Source of the DNA: Prevotella sp. ne3005
GTDB lineage: Bacteria; Bacteroidota; Bacteroidia; Bacteroidales; Bacteroidaceae
NCBI RefSeq assembly: GCF_900110085.1
Contig: NZ_FOCK01000003.1
Coordinates: 310,001 to 374,000 of the forward strand
Direction of reading: 5' to 3'
Length of the DNA: 64,000 bases
The notes under the pieces were generated by a model that ran no database searches, had not been told where the DNA came from, and saw only the letters and a list, made by a program, of their open reading frames with translations. Of the stretch, positions 44,967 through 54,786 are shown piece after piece (the first letter of the stretch is position 1; every line of letters starts with the position of its first letter). The translations under genes were made by a program, and so were the position numbers.

Positions 44967-46396
44967 CACTTGATGTTATCGACGATTCGTCCTAACCTAC
45001 TCCAACGGACACCATTGATACCACGGCGGTCCGGATCGCTCGACCACCAGATGAAGATAGGCTTACCCACAATATGATCCTCGGGCACAAACCCCCAGTA
45101 ACGGGAGTCTGCAGAGTTGTGACGATTGTCGCCTTGCATCCAATAATAGTCCATCTTAAAGGTGTACGACTTCGCCTCTTGGCCATTGATGAAGATCTTG
45201 CCATCGCGAATCTGCAGGTCATTGGCCTCATACACCTTAATCGGACGCTCGTAGATGGCGATATTATCCAGTGTCAGTTCGATGGATTCGCCTTTTTTCG
45301 GTATCCAGACAGGGCCATAGTTGTCGCGCGTCCAATGCTTATTGCCGTTAAGGGGATAAATCTCCAAGTCGTTGGCTTCCGTATTCAGCGTGATGCTCTC
45401 CACAATATCAGGATGGGCTTTCAATACCTTGACAGCCCTATTGGTCAATGGCATATAACCAGACGTGTTCAGACTCGTCAGATCCTCCATCGAAATACCC
45501 AGATCCTCCATCATCTCCTCTGGGATGGCCTGCTTCAGCTTCACATGATAGGTGTATTGCACGTTCTCGGGTTCCTTGTTAGCCTTTCCATCGAGATAAA
45601 CGATACGGTCTTTGATTTGCAATGTTTGTCCTGGCAAACCCACACAGCGCTTCACATAATTCTCACGACGGTCGGCAGGACGGGTGATGATCTCACCATA
45701 CTCTGTCTGATTCTGCAGGATGGCCTGACGACCAGCCTCATAGATGGCATCAAAGTATTTCAAGCGCATATCAGCCGTCAGGGAGTCTGGATTAGGTCTG
45801 TTCGGATAGAGCTGATAGCCAATGCCATAGCACATCTGATAATAGTCGAACGCCTGATACTGCGGCGCAGCACAGAGCGTATCACCAGCGGGGAAATTAA
45901 ATACCACGATGTCATTCAGTTCCACCTTTCCGAGCCCCTTTACACGGCGATAGTCCCAATGGGGCCACTCAATATAGCTCTTACACTCCACCACGGGAAG
46001 GGTGTGCTGGGTCAGCGGCATCGTCAACGGAGTCTGTGGGATACGGGGACCATAGCTTACTTTCGATACGAAGAGATAGTCACCTGTCAGCAAGGATTTC
46101 TCCAAAGAACTCGATGGAATGACGTAATTCTGGAAGAAGAACTGGTTGATGAAGTAGACAGCCACAAGTGCGAACACCAGGGCATCCACCCACGACATAA
46201 CGAACTTCACAGGTTTCTCGGCCTCCTTCCACCATTGCCACTTGATCTTCTTCGTAATGTAGATATCAAAAATAAAAGGTACTACCAGCAGTCCCCACCA
46301 GCTCTTGACCCAATAGAGGAAGAGCAGATAGAGCACCAGTACAGCAATGAACTTGGCCCACTGCACTTTGGGATTGAATTCTTTCTTTTTCTCCAT
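44966..46396 (-). CDS. lepB: signal peptidase I
   Basis: A 476-residue S26 signal peptidase that removes signal peptides of exported proteins. Membrane segments lie at about 15-45 and 65-90, followed by IPSSSLEKSLLTGDY with the nucleophile Ser97 and by NYVKRCVGLPG with the general-base Lys249; the C-terminal part has MQGDNRHNSADSRYWGFVP. The nucleophile is in S-S-S-L instead of the usual S-G/S-S-M. The protein is far longer than the E. coli enzyme (324), as usual for Bacteroidetes. It lies between dapB and the wbqC-like gene and is probably transcribed with both. Confidence 0.93.
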   Translation of the reverse strand: MEKKKEFNPKVQWAKFIAVLVLYLLFLYWVKSWWGLLVVPFIFDIYITKKIKWQWWKEAEKPVKFVMSWVDALVFALVAVYFINQFFFQNYVIPSSSLEKSLLTGDYLFVSKVSYGPRIPQTPLTMPLTQHTLPVVECKSYIEWPHWDYRRVKGLGKVELNDIVVFNFPAGDTLCAAPQYQAFDYYQMCYGIGYQLYPNRPNPDSLTADMRLKYFDAIYEAGRQAILQNQTEYGEIITRPADRRENYVKRCVGLPGQTLQIKDRIVYLDGKANKEPENVQYTYHVKLKQAIPEEMMEDLGISMEDLTSLNTSGYMPLTNRAVKVLKAHPDIVESITLNTEANDLEIYPLNGNKHWTRDNYGPVWIPKKGESIELTLDNIAIYERPIKVYEANDLQIRDGKIFINGQEAKSYTFKMDYYWMQGDNRHNSADSRYWGFVPEDHIVGKPIFIWWSSDPDRRGINGVRWSRLGRIVDNIK

Positions 46397-46493
46397 TCTT
46401 TCTGAATTTCTGATTAATCACGTTTCTTTGACGCTTCATCATGAGATGTAAGTTGCGTCAGATCTGAAGAATTAACCTCTTTAGTGCAATATT

Positions 46494-47210
46494 TTAGAAT
46501 TTAAACATATCCGAGATTGTCAACAGCCCCTGATGATCCTTGGTATACTCAGCGGCTAAGACGGCTCCTAAAGCAAAACCCCTACGCGAATGGGCATCAT
46601 GGGTGATGGTAATCAAGTCGGCATCCGAGTCATAGCGGATGGTATGAATGCCTGGCACCTCACCACGACGGATATGGTCTACACGCAGATACTTCTTGTC
46701 AGTCGTATCCTCCTTCCAATCCTCCTTGCGGTCGATATTCTCCACAATCTCTTCTGCCAGGGTGATAGCAGTGCCTGAAGGATGGTCGAGCTTGTGCACA
46801 TGATGCGTCTCTTCCATCTCCACGTCATACTGTGGGAACTGATTCATGATCTTGGCCAGATAACGGTTTACGGCTGAGAAGATGGCTACACCGATAGAGA
46901 AGTTTGATGCCCAGAAGAGCGTCTTGCCATCCTCCGAGCATGCCTGACGCACCTCGTCGCCATGCTCTTTCATCCAACCTGTAGAACCACTCACCACCTT
47001 TACACCAGCCTTCCAGGCCTTCAGATAATTGCCATAGGCAGCCTGAGGGGCAGTAAACTCAATGGCGACATCTGCAGATGCGAACTCAGGAGAATCGAAG
47101 TCCTGCTGGTTGTCAATGTCAATAATACTCACAATCTCATGACCACGGTCAAGGGCAATCTGCTCAATCATCTTACCCATCTTTCCGTAGCCGATTAAAG
47201 CTATTTTCAT
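46494..47210 (-). CDS. dapB: 4-hydroxy-tetrahydrodipicolinate reductase
   Basis: A 238-residue DapB for lysine and diaminopimelate synthesis. The nucleotide-binding GYGKMGK is at 8-14 and the signature EETHHVHKLDHPSGT holds His136, His137 and Lys140. It is about 30 residues shorter than the E. coli enzyme, as in other Bacteroidetes. It leads the dapB-lepB-wbqC run, 97 bases ahead of lepB, and is divergent from panB. Confidence 0.94.
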   Translation of the reverse strand: MKIALIGYGKMGKMIEQIALDRGHEIVSIIDIDNQQDFDSPEFASADVAIEFTAPQAAYGNYLKAWKAGVKVVSGSTGWMKEHGDEVRQACSEDGKTLFWASNFSIGVAIFSAVNRYLAKIMNQFPQYDVEMEETHHVHKLDHPSGTAITLAEEIVENIDRKEDWKEDTTDKKYLRVDHIRRGEVPGIHTIRYDSDADLITITHDAHSRRGFALGAVLAAEYTKDHQGLLTISDMFKF

Positions 47211-47233
47211 AATTAATTCGAATTAAAACGCTG

Positions 47234-47241
47234 CAAAGATA
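47234..47241 (-). promoter_or_regulatory. Bacteroidetes -7 element for dapB
   Basis: Reads TATCTTTG on the minus strand, 23 bases before the dapB ATG. Confidence 0.6.
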
Positions 47242-47301
47242 CTGCTTTTTCATCATAATCTCATGAAATTCAACACAAAATAACCAAAAAGACGCATAAT
47301 A

Positions 47302-47333
47302 TTTGTACATTTTAAAATAAAGTCCTACTTTTG
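47302..47333 (+). promoter_or_regulatory. Bacteroidetes promoter for the pan-coa operon
   Basis: TTTG at 47302-47305 and TACTTTTG at 47326-47333, 20 bases apart, fit the -33 and -7 elements. The panB ATG follows 36 bases later. No further promoter was seen before 52205. Confidence 0.7.
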
Positions 47334-47369
47334 CACCCGCAAAGAAAGCATTAAAATCTATTTCAGGAT

Positions 47370-48212
47370 ATGAGAAAAACTATTTTTGATTTATTGGACC
47401 GTAAGGGTTCTCTCCCCGTAAGTATGCTGACTGCTTATGACTATCACACAGCCTGCACCATCGACGAGGCTGGCATCGACATGATCTTAGTAGGCGACTC
47501 TTTAGGAAATGTGATGCTGGGGTATGAAAACACGCTGGCTGTCACAGTGGAAGACATGATTCATCACGGCAAGGCCGTCTGTCGTGGAGCCAAACAGGCC
47601 TTTGTGGTCATCGACATGCCGTTCATGTCCTACCAGACTTCCGTCGAAGATGCTGTACGCAATGCAGGGCGAATCATGAAGGAGACCAACTGTCAGGCAG
47701 TAAAACTGGAAGGTGGCGTGGAATATGCCGACCGTATCAAGGCCATTGTAGAAGCAGGTATCCCTGTTGTGGCCCACATCGGACTGACTCCCCAATCAGT
47801 GAATGCCATGGGAGGATATAGAGTACAGGGCAAGTCGCTGGAACAGGCACAAAAGCTTCTGGCTGATGCCAAGGCTGTAGAAGAGGCTGGTGCTTTTGCC
47901 ATCACCCTGGAATGCGTGCCCGAGGCTCTGGCCAAGATGATTACCGAACAGACAAGTGCACTAACCATCGGTATCGGTGCAGGAAAATATTGCGACGGTC
48001 AGGTGTTGGTCTATCAGGATATGCTGGGCTATAACGACGGCTTTATACCCAAGTTCGTGAAGCAATACGCCAACCTGCACAGCATCATGTTACAGGCATT
48101 CAAGGAATACAAACAGGATTGTGAACTTCGCACTTTCCCTGAAAATAGCAGAACCTACTCCATCAAAGAGGAGGTTTTAGAAGAACTTTTTCAACCAGAA
48201 TTAGCATATTAG
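47370..48212 (+). CDS. panB: 3-methyl-2-oxobutanoate hydroxymethyltransferase
   Basis: A 280-residue ketopantoate hydroxymethyltransferase, the first step of pantothenate synthesis (alpha-ketoisovalerate plus methylene-tetrahydrofolate). Family signatures are SMLTAYDYHTA, VGDSLGNVMLG, VAHIGLTPQS and GIGAGKYCDGQVLVYQDMLG. Full length. It is the first gene of the operon; panC starts nine bases after it. Confidence 0.96.
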   Translation: MRKTIFDLLDRKGSLPVSMLTAYDYHTACTIDEAGIDMILVGDSLGNVMLGYENTLAVTVEDMIHHGKAVCRGAKQAFVVIDMPFMSYQTSVEDAVRNAGRIMKETNCQAVKLEGGVEYADRIKAIVEAGIPVVAHIGLTPQSVNAMGGYRVQGKSLEQAQKLLADAKAVEEAGAFAITLECVPEALAKMITEQTSALTIGIGAGKYCDGQVLVYQDMLGYNDGFIPKFVKQYANLHSIMLQAFKEYKQDCELRTFPENSRTYSIKEEVLEELFQPELAY

Positions 48213-48221
48213 GATAAAGAC

Positions 48222-49067
48222 ATGAAAGTAGTTAAGACAGTAAAGGAGGTTAGAGACATTGTTTCAGCATGGAGAAAAGAGGGTCTTTCTGTAGGACTGG
48301 TGCCTACGATGGGATTCCTGCATGAAGGACACCAAAGCCTGATTCGTAAATCGGCAAGCCAGAACGACCGTACGGTGGTATCTGTATTCGTAAACCCCAT
48401 TCAGTTTGGTCCCAACGAGGATCTGGAGGCTTATCCACGCGACCTGAACCACGACATAAAAGCCGTTGAGGAAGCTGGGGGCGACTTGATTTTCAACCCA
48501 GAGCCCGCCGAGATGTACCCTGGTCACTTTACGTCGTTTATCGACACGACAGAGACCACCGAGCTTCTCTGTGGCGCTGTGCGTCCCATCCATTTTCGCG
48601 GTGTCTGTACGGTGGTAGGCAAGCTCTTTAATATCGTAGGCCCCGACCGCGCCTACTTCGGACAGAAGGATGCCCAGCAGTTGGCTACAGTGAAGCGTTT
48701 CGTCCGAGACCTGAACTTCCCCATCGAGATTGTGCCCTGCCCCATTGTTCGCGAGGACGACGGACTGGCCAAGTCAAGCCGTAACACCTATCTGAATCCT
48801 GTAGAACGTCAGGCAGCCCTGATTCTCTCAAAGAGTCTGAAGAAAGGTAAGGAGGCTATCGAGGCTGGTGAGCGCGACTCGCAGGCTGTGATTCAGATTA
48901 TCAAGGAGAATCTCGAGACAGAACCGATGGCGCGTATCGACTACGTGGAAGTGGTAGATTTCGAGAATATCCAGCGTACCGCAAAGATTGAGGGTGAGGT
49001 GTTGGTAGCCATCGCCGTCTATATTGGCAAGACCCGACTGATCGACAATTTCATCGTTAATATATAA
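48222..49067 (+). CDS. panC: pantoate--beta-alanine ligase
   Basis: A 281-residue pantothenate synthetase that joins pantoate and beta-alanine with ATP. The nucleotidyltransferase motif is PTMGFLHEGH with His34 and His37, and the KMSKS-like segment is GLAKSSRNTYL. Six bases separate it from panD. Family assignment is firm. Confidence 0.96.
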   Translation: MKVVKTVKEVRDIVSAWRKEGLSVGLVPTMGFLHEGHQSLIRKSASQNDRTVVSVFVNPIQFGPNEDLEAYPRDLNHDIKAVEEAGGDLIFNPEPAEMYPGHFTSFIDTTETTELLCGAVRPIHFRGVCTVVGKLFNIVGPDRAYFGQKDAQQLATVKRFVRDLNFPIEIVPCPIVREDDGLAKSSRNTYLNPVERQAALILSKSLKKGKEAIEAGERDSQAVIQIIKENLETEPMARIDYVEVVDFENIQRTAKIEGEVLVAIAVYIGKTRLIDNFIVNI

Positions 49068-49073
49068 TAAGGT

Positions 49074-49463
49074 ATGAACATCACTCTGCTGAAGGCAAAG
49101 ATTCATCGTGCTGTGGTAAAGCAGGCAGACCTCGACTATGTGGGTAGCATCACCATCGACTCCAGACTGCTGCGCGAGTCGGGCATCCTGGAATATGAGA
49201 AGGTAGAAATCGCAGACATCGACAACGGCAGTCGCTTCGAGACCTATGCCATTGCTGGCGAGGAAGGGTCTGGTATCATCTGCCTGAACGGTGCTGCAGC
49301 CAAATGCGTCAACGTGGGCGACAAGGTTATCATCATGGCCTATGCCCAGATGACACCTGAGGAGGCCAAAGCCCACAAGCCGACCGTCATCTTTGTCGAC
49401 GACAACAATCAGATTGTCCGCAAAGCCAATTACGAGAAACATGGACTGTTAAAAGAGCAGTAG
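49074..49463 (+). CDS. panD: aspartate 1-decarboxylase (pyruvoyl type)
   Basis: A 129-residue proenzyme that makes beta-alanine from aspartate. The self-cleavage site is Gly24-Ser25 in DYVGSITID, where Ser25 becomes the pyruvoyl group. Tyr58-type and NGAAA segments are in place. It follows panC and precedes coaBC in the same operon, which provides the beta-alanine for PanC. Confidence 0.95.
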   Translation: MNITLLKAKIHRAVVKQADLDYVGSITIDSRLLRESGILEYEKVEIADIDNGSRFETYAIAGEEGSGIICLNGAAAKCVNVGDKVIIMAYAQMTPEEAKAHKPTVIFVDDNNQIVRKANYEKHGLLKEQ

Positions 49464-49481
49464 TTAATATTGAATAGTAAG

Positions 49482-50672
49482 ATGCTTACAGGAAAGACCA
49501 TCGTACTGGGCGTTACGGGCGGCATTGCTGCCTATAAGAGTGCCAACCTGGCCTCGATGCTGGTGAAGCTGAATGCCGATGTGCATGTCATCATGACCCA
49601 CAACGCCACACACTTCATCACCCCGATGACGTTTGAAACGCTGACGAACAACAAGTGCATCGTCGACACCTTCGACCGCAACTTTTCTTTTGATGTCAAA
49701 CATGTATCACTGGCCAAGCGTGGCGACCTGTTTGTAGTGGCTCCTTGTACAGCTAACGTGATTGGTAAACTGGCTCACGGCATCTGCGACGACATGCTCA
49801 CCACCACCATGCTGGCCACCAAGGCACCCAAGCTGATTGCGCCAGCCATGAATACCGGTATGTGGGAGAACCCCATCCTGCAGGATAATCTGCTGAAGCT
49901 TAAGGGCTACGGCTATCATATCATCGATCCCATCATCGGACGTCTGGCCTGCGGTGATACGGGTACTGGTAAAATGAACTCCGAGGAGGTGATAGTTGAA
50001 CACATCCTGACGTTTTTGGCCAAGGAACACGACCTGAAGGGCAAGCGATTCCTGATTACAGCTGGTCCTACACAAGAGGCTATCGACCCTGTACGATATA
50101 TCACCAACCACTCTTCTGGCAAGATGGGCTACGCCATAGCCAAGATGGCCCGACTGCGTGGCGCTGAGGCGACGCTGGTTTCCGGGCCAGTCAACATCAG
50201 GCCTTTCGAGGGTGTGGATGTGGTGCCAGTGGTTAGTGCCCAGGATATGTTCCAGGCTGTTACAAGCCGTAGCAGCAAGGCCGATGTGGTGATTATGTGC
50301 AGCGCTGTGGCCGACTATACCCCCGCCGTCTATTCTGACCAAAAAGTGAAGAAACACGATGACGAGATGGCCATCCAGCTTACTCGCACTCAAGACATCC
50401 TAGGTTGGCTTGGCGAGCATAAGTCTGCCAACCAGACATTGGTCGGATTCTCGATGGAAACGGAGAATTTGATTGAAAACTCGCGTGCCAAGCTCCTTAA
50501 GAAACACGCAGACTTGATTTGCGCCAACTCTATCGCTGGTGGCCAGACAGGTTTTGCCGTCGATACCAATAAGGTGACGCTCATCACCAACGAGACGGTA
50601 ACCGAGCTACCTTTGTGCTCTAAAGAAGAAACAGCCGACAAGATCCTTGATTTCATCGCAACTCTTTCCTAA
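49482..50672 (+). CDS. coaBC: bifunctional phosphopantothenoylcysteine decarboxylase/synthetase
   Basis: A 396-residue CoaBC. The N-terminal flavin CoaC half has [25 protein letters not shown] and the catalytic Cys in [11 protein letters not shown]; the CoaB half begins near residue 185 with [24 protein letters not shown]. It adds cysteine to phosphopantothenate and decarboxylates it. The ATG at 49482 is used; a TTG four codons upstream is weaker. It starts 18 bases after panD and ends one base before coaX. Confidence 0.96.
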   Translation: MLTGKTIVLGVTGGIAAYKSANLASMLVKLNADVHVIMTHNATHFITPMTFETLTNNKCIVDTFDRNFSFDVKHVSLAKRGDLFVVAPCTANVIGKLAHGICDDMLTTTMLATKAPKLIAPAMNTGMWENPILQDNLLKLKGYGYHIIDPIIGRLACGDTGTGKMNSEEVIVEHILTFLAKEHDLKGKRFLITAGPTQEAIDPVRYITNHSSGKMGYAIAKMARLRGAEATLVSGPVNIRPFEGVDVVPVVSAQDMFQAVTSRSSKADVVIMCSAVADYTPAVYSDQKVKKHDDEMAIQLTRTQDILGWLGEHKSANQTLVGFSMETENLIENSRAKLLKKHADLICANSIAGGQTGFAVDTNKVTLITNETVTELPLCSKEETADKILDFIATLS

Positions 50673-50673
50673 C

Positions 50674-51441
50674 ATGCACATTCTGATAGATATCGGCAAT
50701 TCCACCGTTGTCATCGCTCTGGCAGATAGTAAGGGTGACATCACAGCTACATGGCGATTCAAGACCAAGAAGGAAGAGACGGCCAGTTTCTTCCGCTACG
50801 AACTTCGCCAAGGCTTCCGCAAATACGGTGTTGAGACTGACAACATTGAAAAGATTACCATTTCATCGGTCGTACCTGAGGTGAATGATGACATCTCGCA
50901 AGCTGTTTTCGACCTGACGGGCATCACCCCCCACTTCTTCTCGATTGCCGATGCTGAGGGTACTATCACCATCGATGTGGAGTCGCCATCTCAGTTAGGT
51001 AAAGACCGCCTGGCTGATGCTATCGGAGCCGCCAAGTGCTATGGTGTGCCTGCCATCATCATCGACTTTGGCACAGCCACCACGCTGGGCGTCATCGATG
51101 AAAACGCCCATTTTCTGGGCGGTATGATTATCCCTGGCGTTAAAACCGCTCTCAGTGCCCTCAGCACCCGTGCCTCACAACTCTCTTCTATCACCATCGA
51201 AAAACCTGCCCATTTCATCGGTCGCAACACGCTCGAGTGTATGCAGAGTGGTATCCTCTATGGAACCTCCACGATGATCGACGGACTCATCGATAAGATT
51301 CTCCCCACACTCTCAGGCGATGTTCATATCATCGCCACTGGAGGGATGGCCAATACCATCGTCCCCCATTGCACACACCAGATCACAATCGACGAATTCT
51401 TACTCTTCAAAGGACTTTTCAACGCAACCCATCAGGAATGA
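50674..51441 (+). CDS. coaX: type III pantothenate kinase
   Basis: A 255-residue CoaX, the feedback-resistant type of pantothenate kinase. DIGNS at 6-10 binds phosphate, with GKDR and DFGTATTLGV in the later ASKHA motifs. The start is the ATG one base after the coaBC stop. Its TGA overlaps the next gene's start in ATGA. The pathway from ketoisovalerate to phosphopantetheine is therefore nearly complete in this operon. Confidence 0.95.
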   Translation: MHILIDIGNSTVVIALADSKGDITATWRFKTKKEETASFFRYELRQGFRKYGVETDNIEKITISSVVPEVNDDISQAVFDLTGITPHFFSIADAEGTITIDVESPSQLGKDRLADAIGAAKCYGVPAIIIDFGTATTLGVIDENAHFLGGMIIPGVKTALSALSTRASQLSSITIEKPAHFIGRNTLECMQSGILYGTSTMIDGLIDKILPTLSGDVHIIATGGMANTIVPHCTHQITIDEFLLFKGLFNATHQE

Positions 51442-52205
51442 AAATCGTAATTATTGGTTCAGGGAATCTGGCCACACACCTCTCCCTCGCCCTGAAAGCA
51501 GCAGGCGAGGAAATCATCCAAGTCTATAGTCGTACAGAGGAGCATGCCAAGGAGCTGGCAGTCAGACTGGGCTGTAATCACACGACGAATCTCGATGAAA
51601 TCGACAAAAAGGCTGATATTTACATGCTGTCTGTAAAAGATGATGCCATTAGTCTGATAGCTGATTCTATCTGTCACCAATGCCCTCATGCCCTGTTTGT
51701 GCATACGGCTGGTAGTGTACCGATGGATATCTTCAAGGGGAAAGCCAATCATTATGGTGTGCTCTATCCCATGCAAACCTTCTCCAAAAGCCGGAAGGTT
51801 GATTTCCACCCAATCCCTTGTTTCATCGAAGCCTCCAGCGATGAGGATTTATCGATTATTCGTCCTCTCGCAGAAAGCATCTCAGACCATGTGGTAGACT
51901 GTGATTCCGAGAAGCGCAAGAAACTCCACTTGGCTGCCGTCTTCGCCTGCAACCTGACGAACCATTGCTATCGCTTGGCAGAACGCGTGCTTCAGGAAGA
52001 AGATATTGACTGGAGGCTCTATCTCCCATTAATCGATGAAACGGCCAAAAAAGTGTCAGGAATGTCGCCTCGTGATGCCCAGACGGGTCCCATGGTCCGC
52101 TATGATGTCGAGGTGATGAATCGCCAACTGGCCCTCATCTCTGACGAGCGTACCCGCCAGATCTACCGCCTCATGGCCGAAAGCATCCACGCCGACGCCG
52201 AATAG
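51438..52205 (+). CDS. Rossmann-fold DUF2520 protein, possible ketopantoate reductase
   Basis: A 255-residue protein with an N-terminal NAD(P)-binding domain (IIGSGNLATHLS at 5-16) and a C-terminal helical domain of the DUF2520 type (HLAAVFACNLTNHCYRLAE, then SPRDAQTGPMVRYD). The fold is that of 6-phosphogluconate-dehydrogenase-like reductases. It overlaps coaX by four bases and is the last gene of the pan-coa operon. No panE is present, so it could supply the ketopantoate reductase step; an alternative reductase, PanG, is known in Francisella, and I believe it is of a related kind but cannot confirm that here. Family call firm, function inferred. Confidence 0.8.
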   Translation: MKIVIIGSGNLATHLSLALKAAGEEIIQVYSRTEEHAKELAVRLGCNHTTNLDEIDKKADIYMLSVKDDAISLIADSICHQCPHALFVHTAGSVPMDIFKGKANHYGVLYPMQTFSKSRKVDFHPIPCFIEASSDEDLSIIRPLAESISDHVVDCDSEKRKKLHLAAVFACNLTNHCYRLAERVLQEEDIDWRLYLPLIDETAKKVSGMSPRDAQTGPMVRYDVEVMNRQLALISDERTRQIYRLMAESIHADAE

Positions 52206-52264
52206 CAAGCACTCCTGTCGGAAGTAATCTTTCCTACGTTGAAGAGATTACGTGGTAAAGTCGG

Positions 52265-52325
52265 ACTTTACTCGGAGTAAACTTGGACTTTAGTCGGAGT
52301 AAACCTAGACTTTACATCGGACTAG
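52265..52325. repeat. cluster of short inverted repeats (copy 3)
   Basis: ACTTTACTC-G-GAGTAAA (52265-52281), then ACTTTAGTC-GGAGTAAA (52287-52303), then ACTTTAC at 52309-52315 and GACTAGTC at 52319-52326. It sits between the convergent DUF2520 gene and dprA. The first TTTACTCGGAGTAAA is identical to the one at 33243. Confidence 0.7.
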
Positions 52326-52335
52326 TCTCCTTTGC

Positions 52336-53460
52336 TTAGGACAGGAGGTGATAGGTTCCTCCAGCCAAGGGTTTCACCACTCCTTTCATCTCTAGTTGGA
52401 AGAGCAGGGCAGTCAATTGTCCGATGGGAATACCAGTCTTCACGCTCAGGATATTCAGCTGCAGGTTGTTGGTCTGTTGCAACAGACTGACCACCTTCTG
52501 CTCCTCTGGAGAGAGGTCTGGAAAAAGATTTCGTTCGATTCCATCGGCCATAGCCTGCTTTCTGAGAGCCTCATCCTGCCAACCCATCGCCACCACGAAG
52601 TCATTGGCATTGGAGATGAGTCCAGCCACATTGTCGCGAATCATGTTATTACAGCCCTTTGAAAACTCTGATCCCACATTCCCTGGAAAGGCAAAGACAC
52701 TGCGGTCATAGTTTTGGGCAATCTCACAGGTTATCAGCCCGCCACCCTTAGCGGCACTTTCCACAAGAACGGTTGCGTCTGCCATACCAGCCACAATACG
52801 GTTACGGCGCACGAAGTTAGGCTTGTCGGCATTCGTCTGCGTCATAAACTCAGTCAACAGACCGCCATGATTCACCATTTCGGCTGCCGTCTCATGATGA
52901 CGGTAGGGATAGATTTGGTCCAGTCCATGGGCCAACACCCCCACAGTCTCATAACCATTGGCCAAGGCCTCACGATGGGCATAGATATCCACACCATAAG
53001 CCAAGCCACTGACTATCAACACATTGGAGCAATGGCGTTTCAGGTCGCGGACGAAATGGCGTATCAGGTCTTGTCCATAGACTGTCATCTGTCTCGTTCC
53101 CACGATACTCACTATCTTCGTCTGGTTCAGGTCGCAATTGCCTTTATAATAGAGTACGAGCGGGGCATCGGGACATTCGCAGAGCCGCTGAGGATAGTCG
53201 TCATCGCCCAATACCAGTCCTCGGATACTGTGCTCTTGCATATAGTGGAGCTCAAAATCCGCCCGTTTCATCGCATCATCCCAATTCTGAAGGGCCTGCA
53301 TCAGCGTAGGCGAGGCCTCTTTGACAATGTCGCCAATCTCGTTCCGATGTTCATACAACAGCTGTGCATTGCCCACCGTTTTATACAATTCCAACGCCTG
53401 CTGATAATTAAAGTTCGTCAGGCGCGTCAATGCCATCACATAGAATAATTCCTGTTCCAT
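52336..53460 (-). CDS. dprA: DNA-processing protein DprA
   Basis: A 374-residue DprA/Smf, which loads RecA on incoming single-stranded DNA during transformation. An N-terminal helical domain is followed by the Rossmann core (VGTRQMTVYG, VSGLAYGVD, GLDQIYP, FVRRNRIVAGMADATVLVESAAKGG, FPGNV) and a C-terminal winged helix (about 305-374, SVKTGIPIGQLTALLFQLEMKGVVKPL). It starts two bases after the DUF2851 gene on the minus strand and is probably made from the same transcript. Confidence 0.95.
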   Translation of the reverse strand: MEQELFYVMALTRLTNFNYQQALELYKTVGNAQLLYEHRNEIGDIVKEASPTLMQALQNWDDAMKRADFELHYMQEHSIRGLVLGDDDYPQRLCECPDAPLVLYYKGNCDLNQTKIVSIVGTRQMTVYGQDLIRHFVRDLKRHCSNVLIVSGLAYGVDIYAHREALANGYETVGVLAHGLDQIYPYRHHETAAEMVNHGGLLTEFMTQTNADKPNFVRRNRIVAGMADATVLVESAAKGGGLITCEIAQNYDRSVFAFPGNVGSEFSKGCNNMIRDNVAGLISNANDFVVAMGWQDEALRKQAMADGIERNLFPDLSPEEQKVVSLLQQTNNLQLNILSVKTGIPIGQLTALLFQLEMKGVVKPLAGGTYHLLS

Positions 53461-53462
53461 AG

Positions 53463-54758
53463 TTATTTGCGTTTAAGATATTCGTAACCAAAGCGACAGC
53501 GGAGACATTCACGCTTGTCGCAATACTCCTTTTTTAGTTGGATGAGCGCCTGCGAGTCACCTGCCGTCTCAACGGGGAGTCCCACCTGCTGCCACATCCG
53601 GATGATATAGTTGTTTTCTGCCTTCAACTGTTCCAGTAGGTCGAAGGCCCGATCACAGAGCACTTCCTTCGAACGGTGTCGCCCGTAGGCGAAGAGCATA
53701 GGTATCGCCGTATTGATCATCAAGAGGTTCACCGAGCCATAGGTCAAGTGCTTCTCGCTCTTCGAACTCGTGGAGCCAAAGGTATAGTGCGTCTCCCAAT
53801 AGGGGGTGACATGCGATGACAGCAAATGCTTCAACTCCTCGATGGAATCGCACTCCACCAGTTGGCTGAGACCAGCCTTCTGTTGGTAGTAGAGGTTGGC
53901 CAGTTGTGAGATGCGGATATGCGGGAAGTTCTGCGGACGTAGTCTGAGAAAGCGCCAAAGCTTGTAATCTATCGGTTTCATCGAGAACTTATGGGCCAGA
54001 TAGAGGTACTCATTACGCAGTTTGGCGAAATACCCCTCATTGAGCGCTTCCTTCTGGTAGTACTCAGGTATTGCCTCCAATTCCAACAGTCCAGCCTGCC
54101 CCATGAAGATGGCCTCAATCTGGAAAAGGTCGTCACGATGATGTGCCACTGCAGCCAATGGCAGGTTTTGTGCCCATTGTTCAAAAGCGTCGTTATTGAT
54201 GCCAAAGCCGTAGTTACGGGCCAGCGTCACGAAATAGGCATCCTCCCACGAACCACCACACTGCTCCACCCGATGGCGGATGGCCTCAGTCTTCTGTTCT
54301 AAGCGCTCCGTCTGCAGGGCAGCCATCCAGGCATGCACCATCAGGCGCGTCAGTTCTGGAATCACCTTATAACAAGGTGGGTAGCTGTCTGTCTTCAGCA
54401 ACTCGTCATAGTGCACTCTGACGGTTTCAGGCACGTCGAGCTGCATCTGACGGATAAACTCGCCATTGGTGTTCATCACCTCCGCATCGATGACGCCTGC
54501 TACGTGGAGAATCACATTGTCATAATTACGATCCTTGTCATGACCATGGAGATACCAGTCCGACGACTTGTCGTGGATCTCCACGTTTCCCACCCACAGC
54601 GTGGTACCAATCCTGACCTTCGCATTGAAGAAGTCTGGCCCTGCATTTCGGTTATGCAGACCCGGGTCAATCACTTCGACGGCCTGGCCGTCGCTCGTCT
54701 CAAGTTCCCTTAGCGGGAATAATTTGTGCTTCCACACATAATGAAGGAGTTGCTCCAT
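53463..54758 (-). CDS. DUF2851 family protein
   Basis: A 431-residue cytoplasmic protein of the DUF2851 family, conserved in Bacteroidetes without a known function. The opening LLHYVWKHKLFPLRELETSDGQ and the block DPGLHNRNAGPDFFNAKVRIG are typical. The C-terminal end has CDKRECLRCRFGYEYL with two closely spaced cysteines. No catalytic motif is evident to me. The gene is just upstream of dprA with a 2-base gap, which may hint at a DNA-related role. Confidence 0.85.
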   Translation of the reverse strand: MEQLLHYVWKHKLFPLRELETSDGQAVEVIDPGLHNRNAGPDFFNAKVRIGTTLWVGNVEIHDKSSDWYLHGHDKDRNYDNVILHVAGVIDAEVMNTNGEFIRQMQLDVPETVRVHYDELLKTDSYPPCYKVIPELTRLMVHAWMAALQTERLEQKTEAIRHRVEQCGGSWEDAYFVTLARNYGFGINNDAFEQWAQNLPLAAVAHHRDDLFQIEAIFMGQAGLLELEAIPEYYQKEALNEGYFAKLRNEYLYLAHKFSMKPIDYKLWRFLRLRPQNFPHIRISQLANLYYQQKAGLSQLVECDSIEELKHLLSSHVTPYWETHYTFGSTSSKSEKHLTYGSVNLLMINTAIPMLFAYGRHRSKEVLCDRAFDLLEQLKAENNYIIRMWQQVGLPVETAGDSQALIQLKKEYCDKRECLRCRFGYEYLKRK

Positions 54759-54786
54759 AGTGTCATCTTTAACGTTAAACTTGTTG

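Noticed and set aside
45074..46405. plus-strand frame of 443 codons opposite lepB
   Set aside because: The signal peptidase on the minus strand is complete; the opposite frame lacks promoter and domain.
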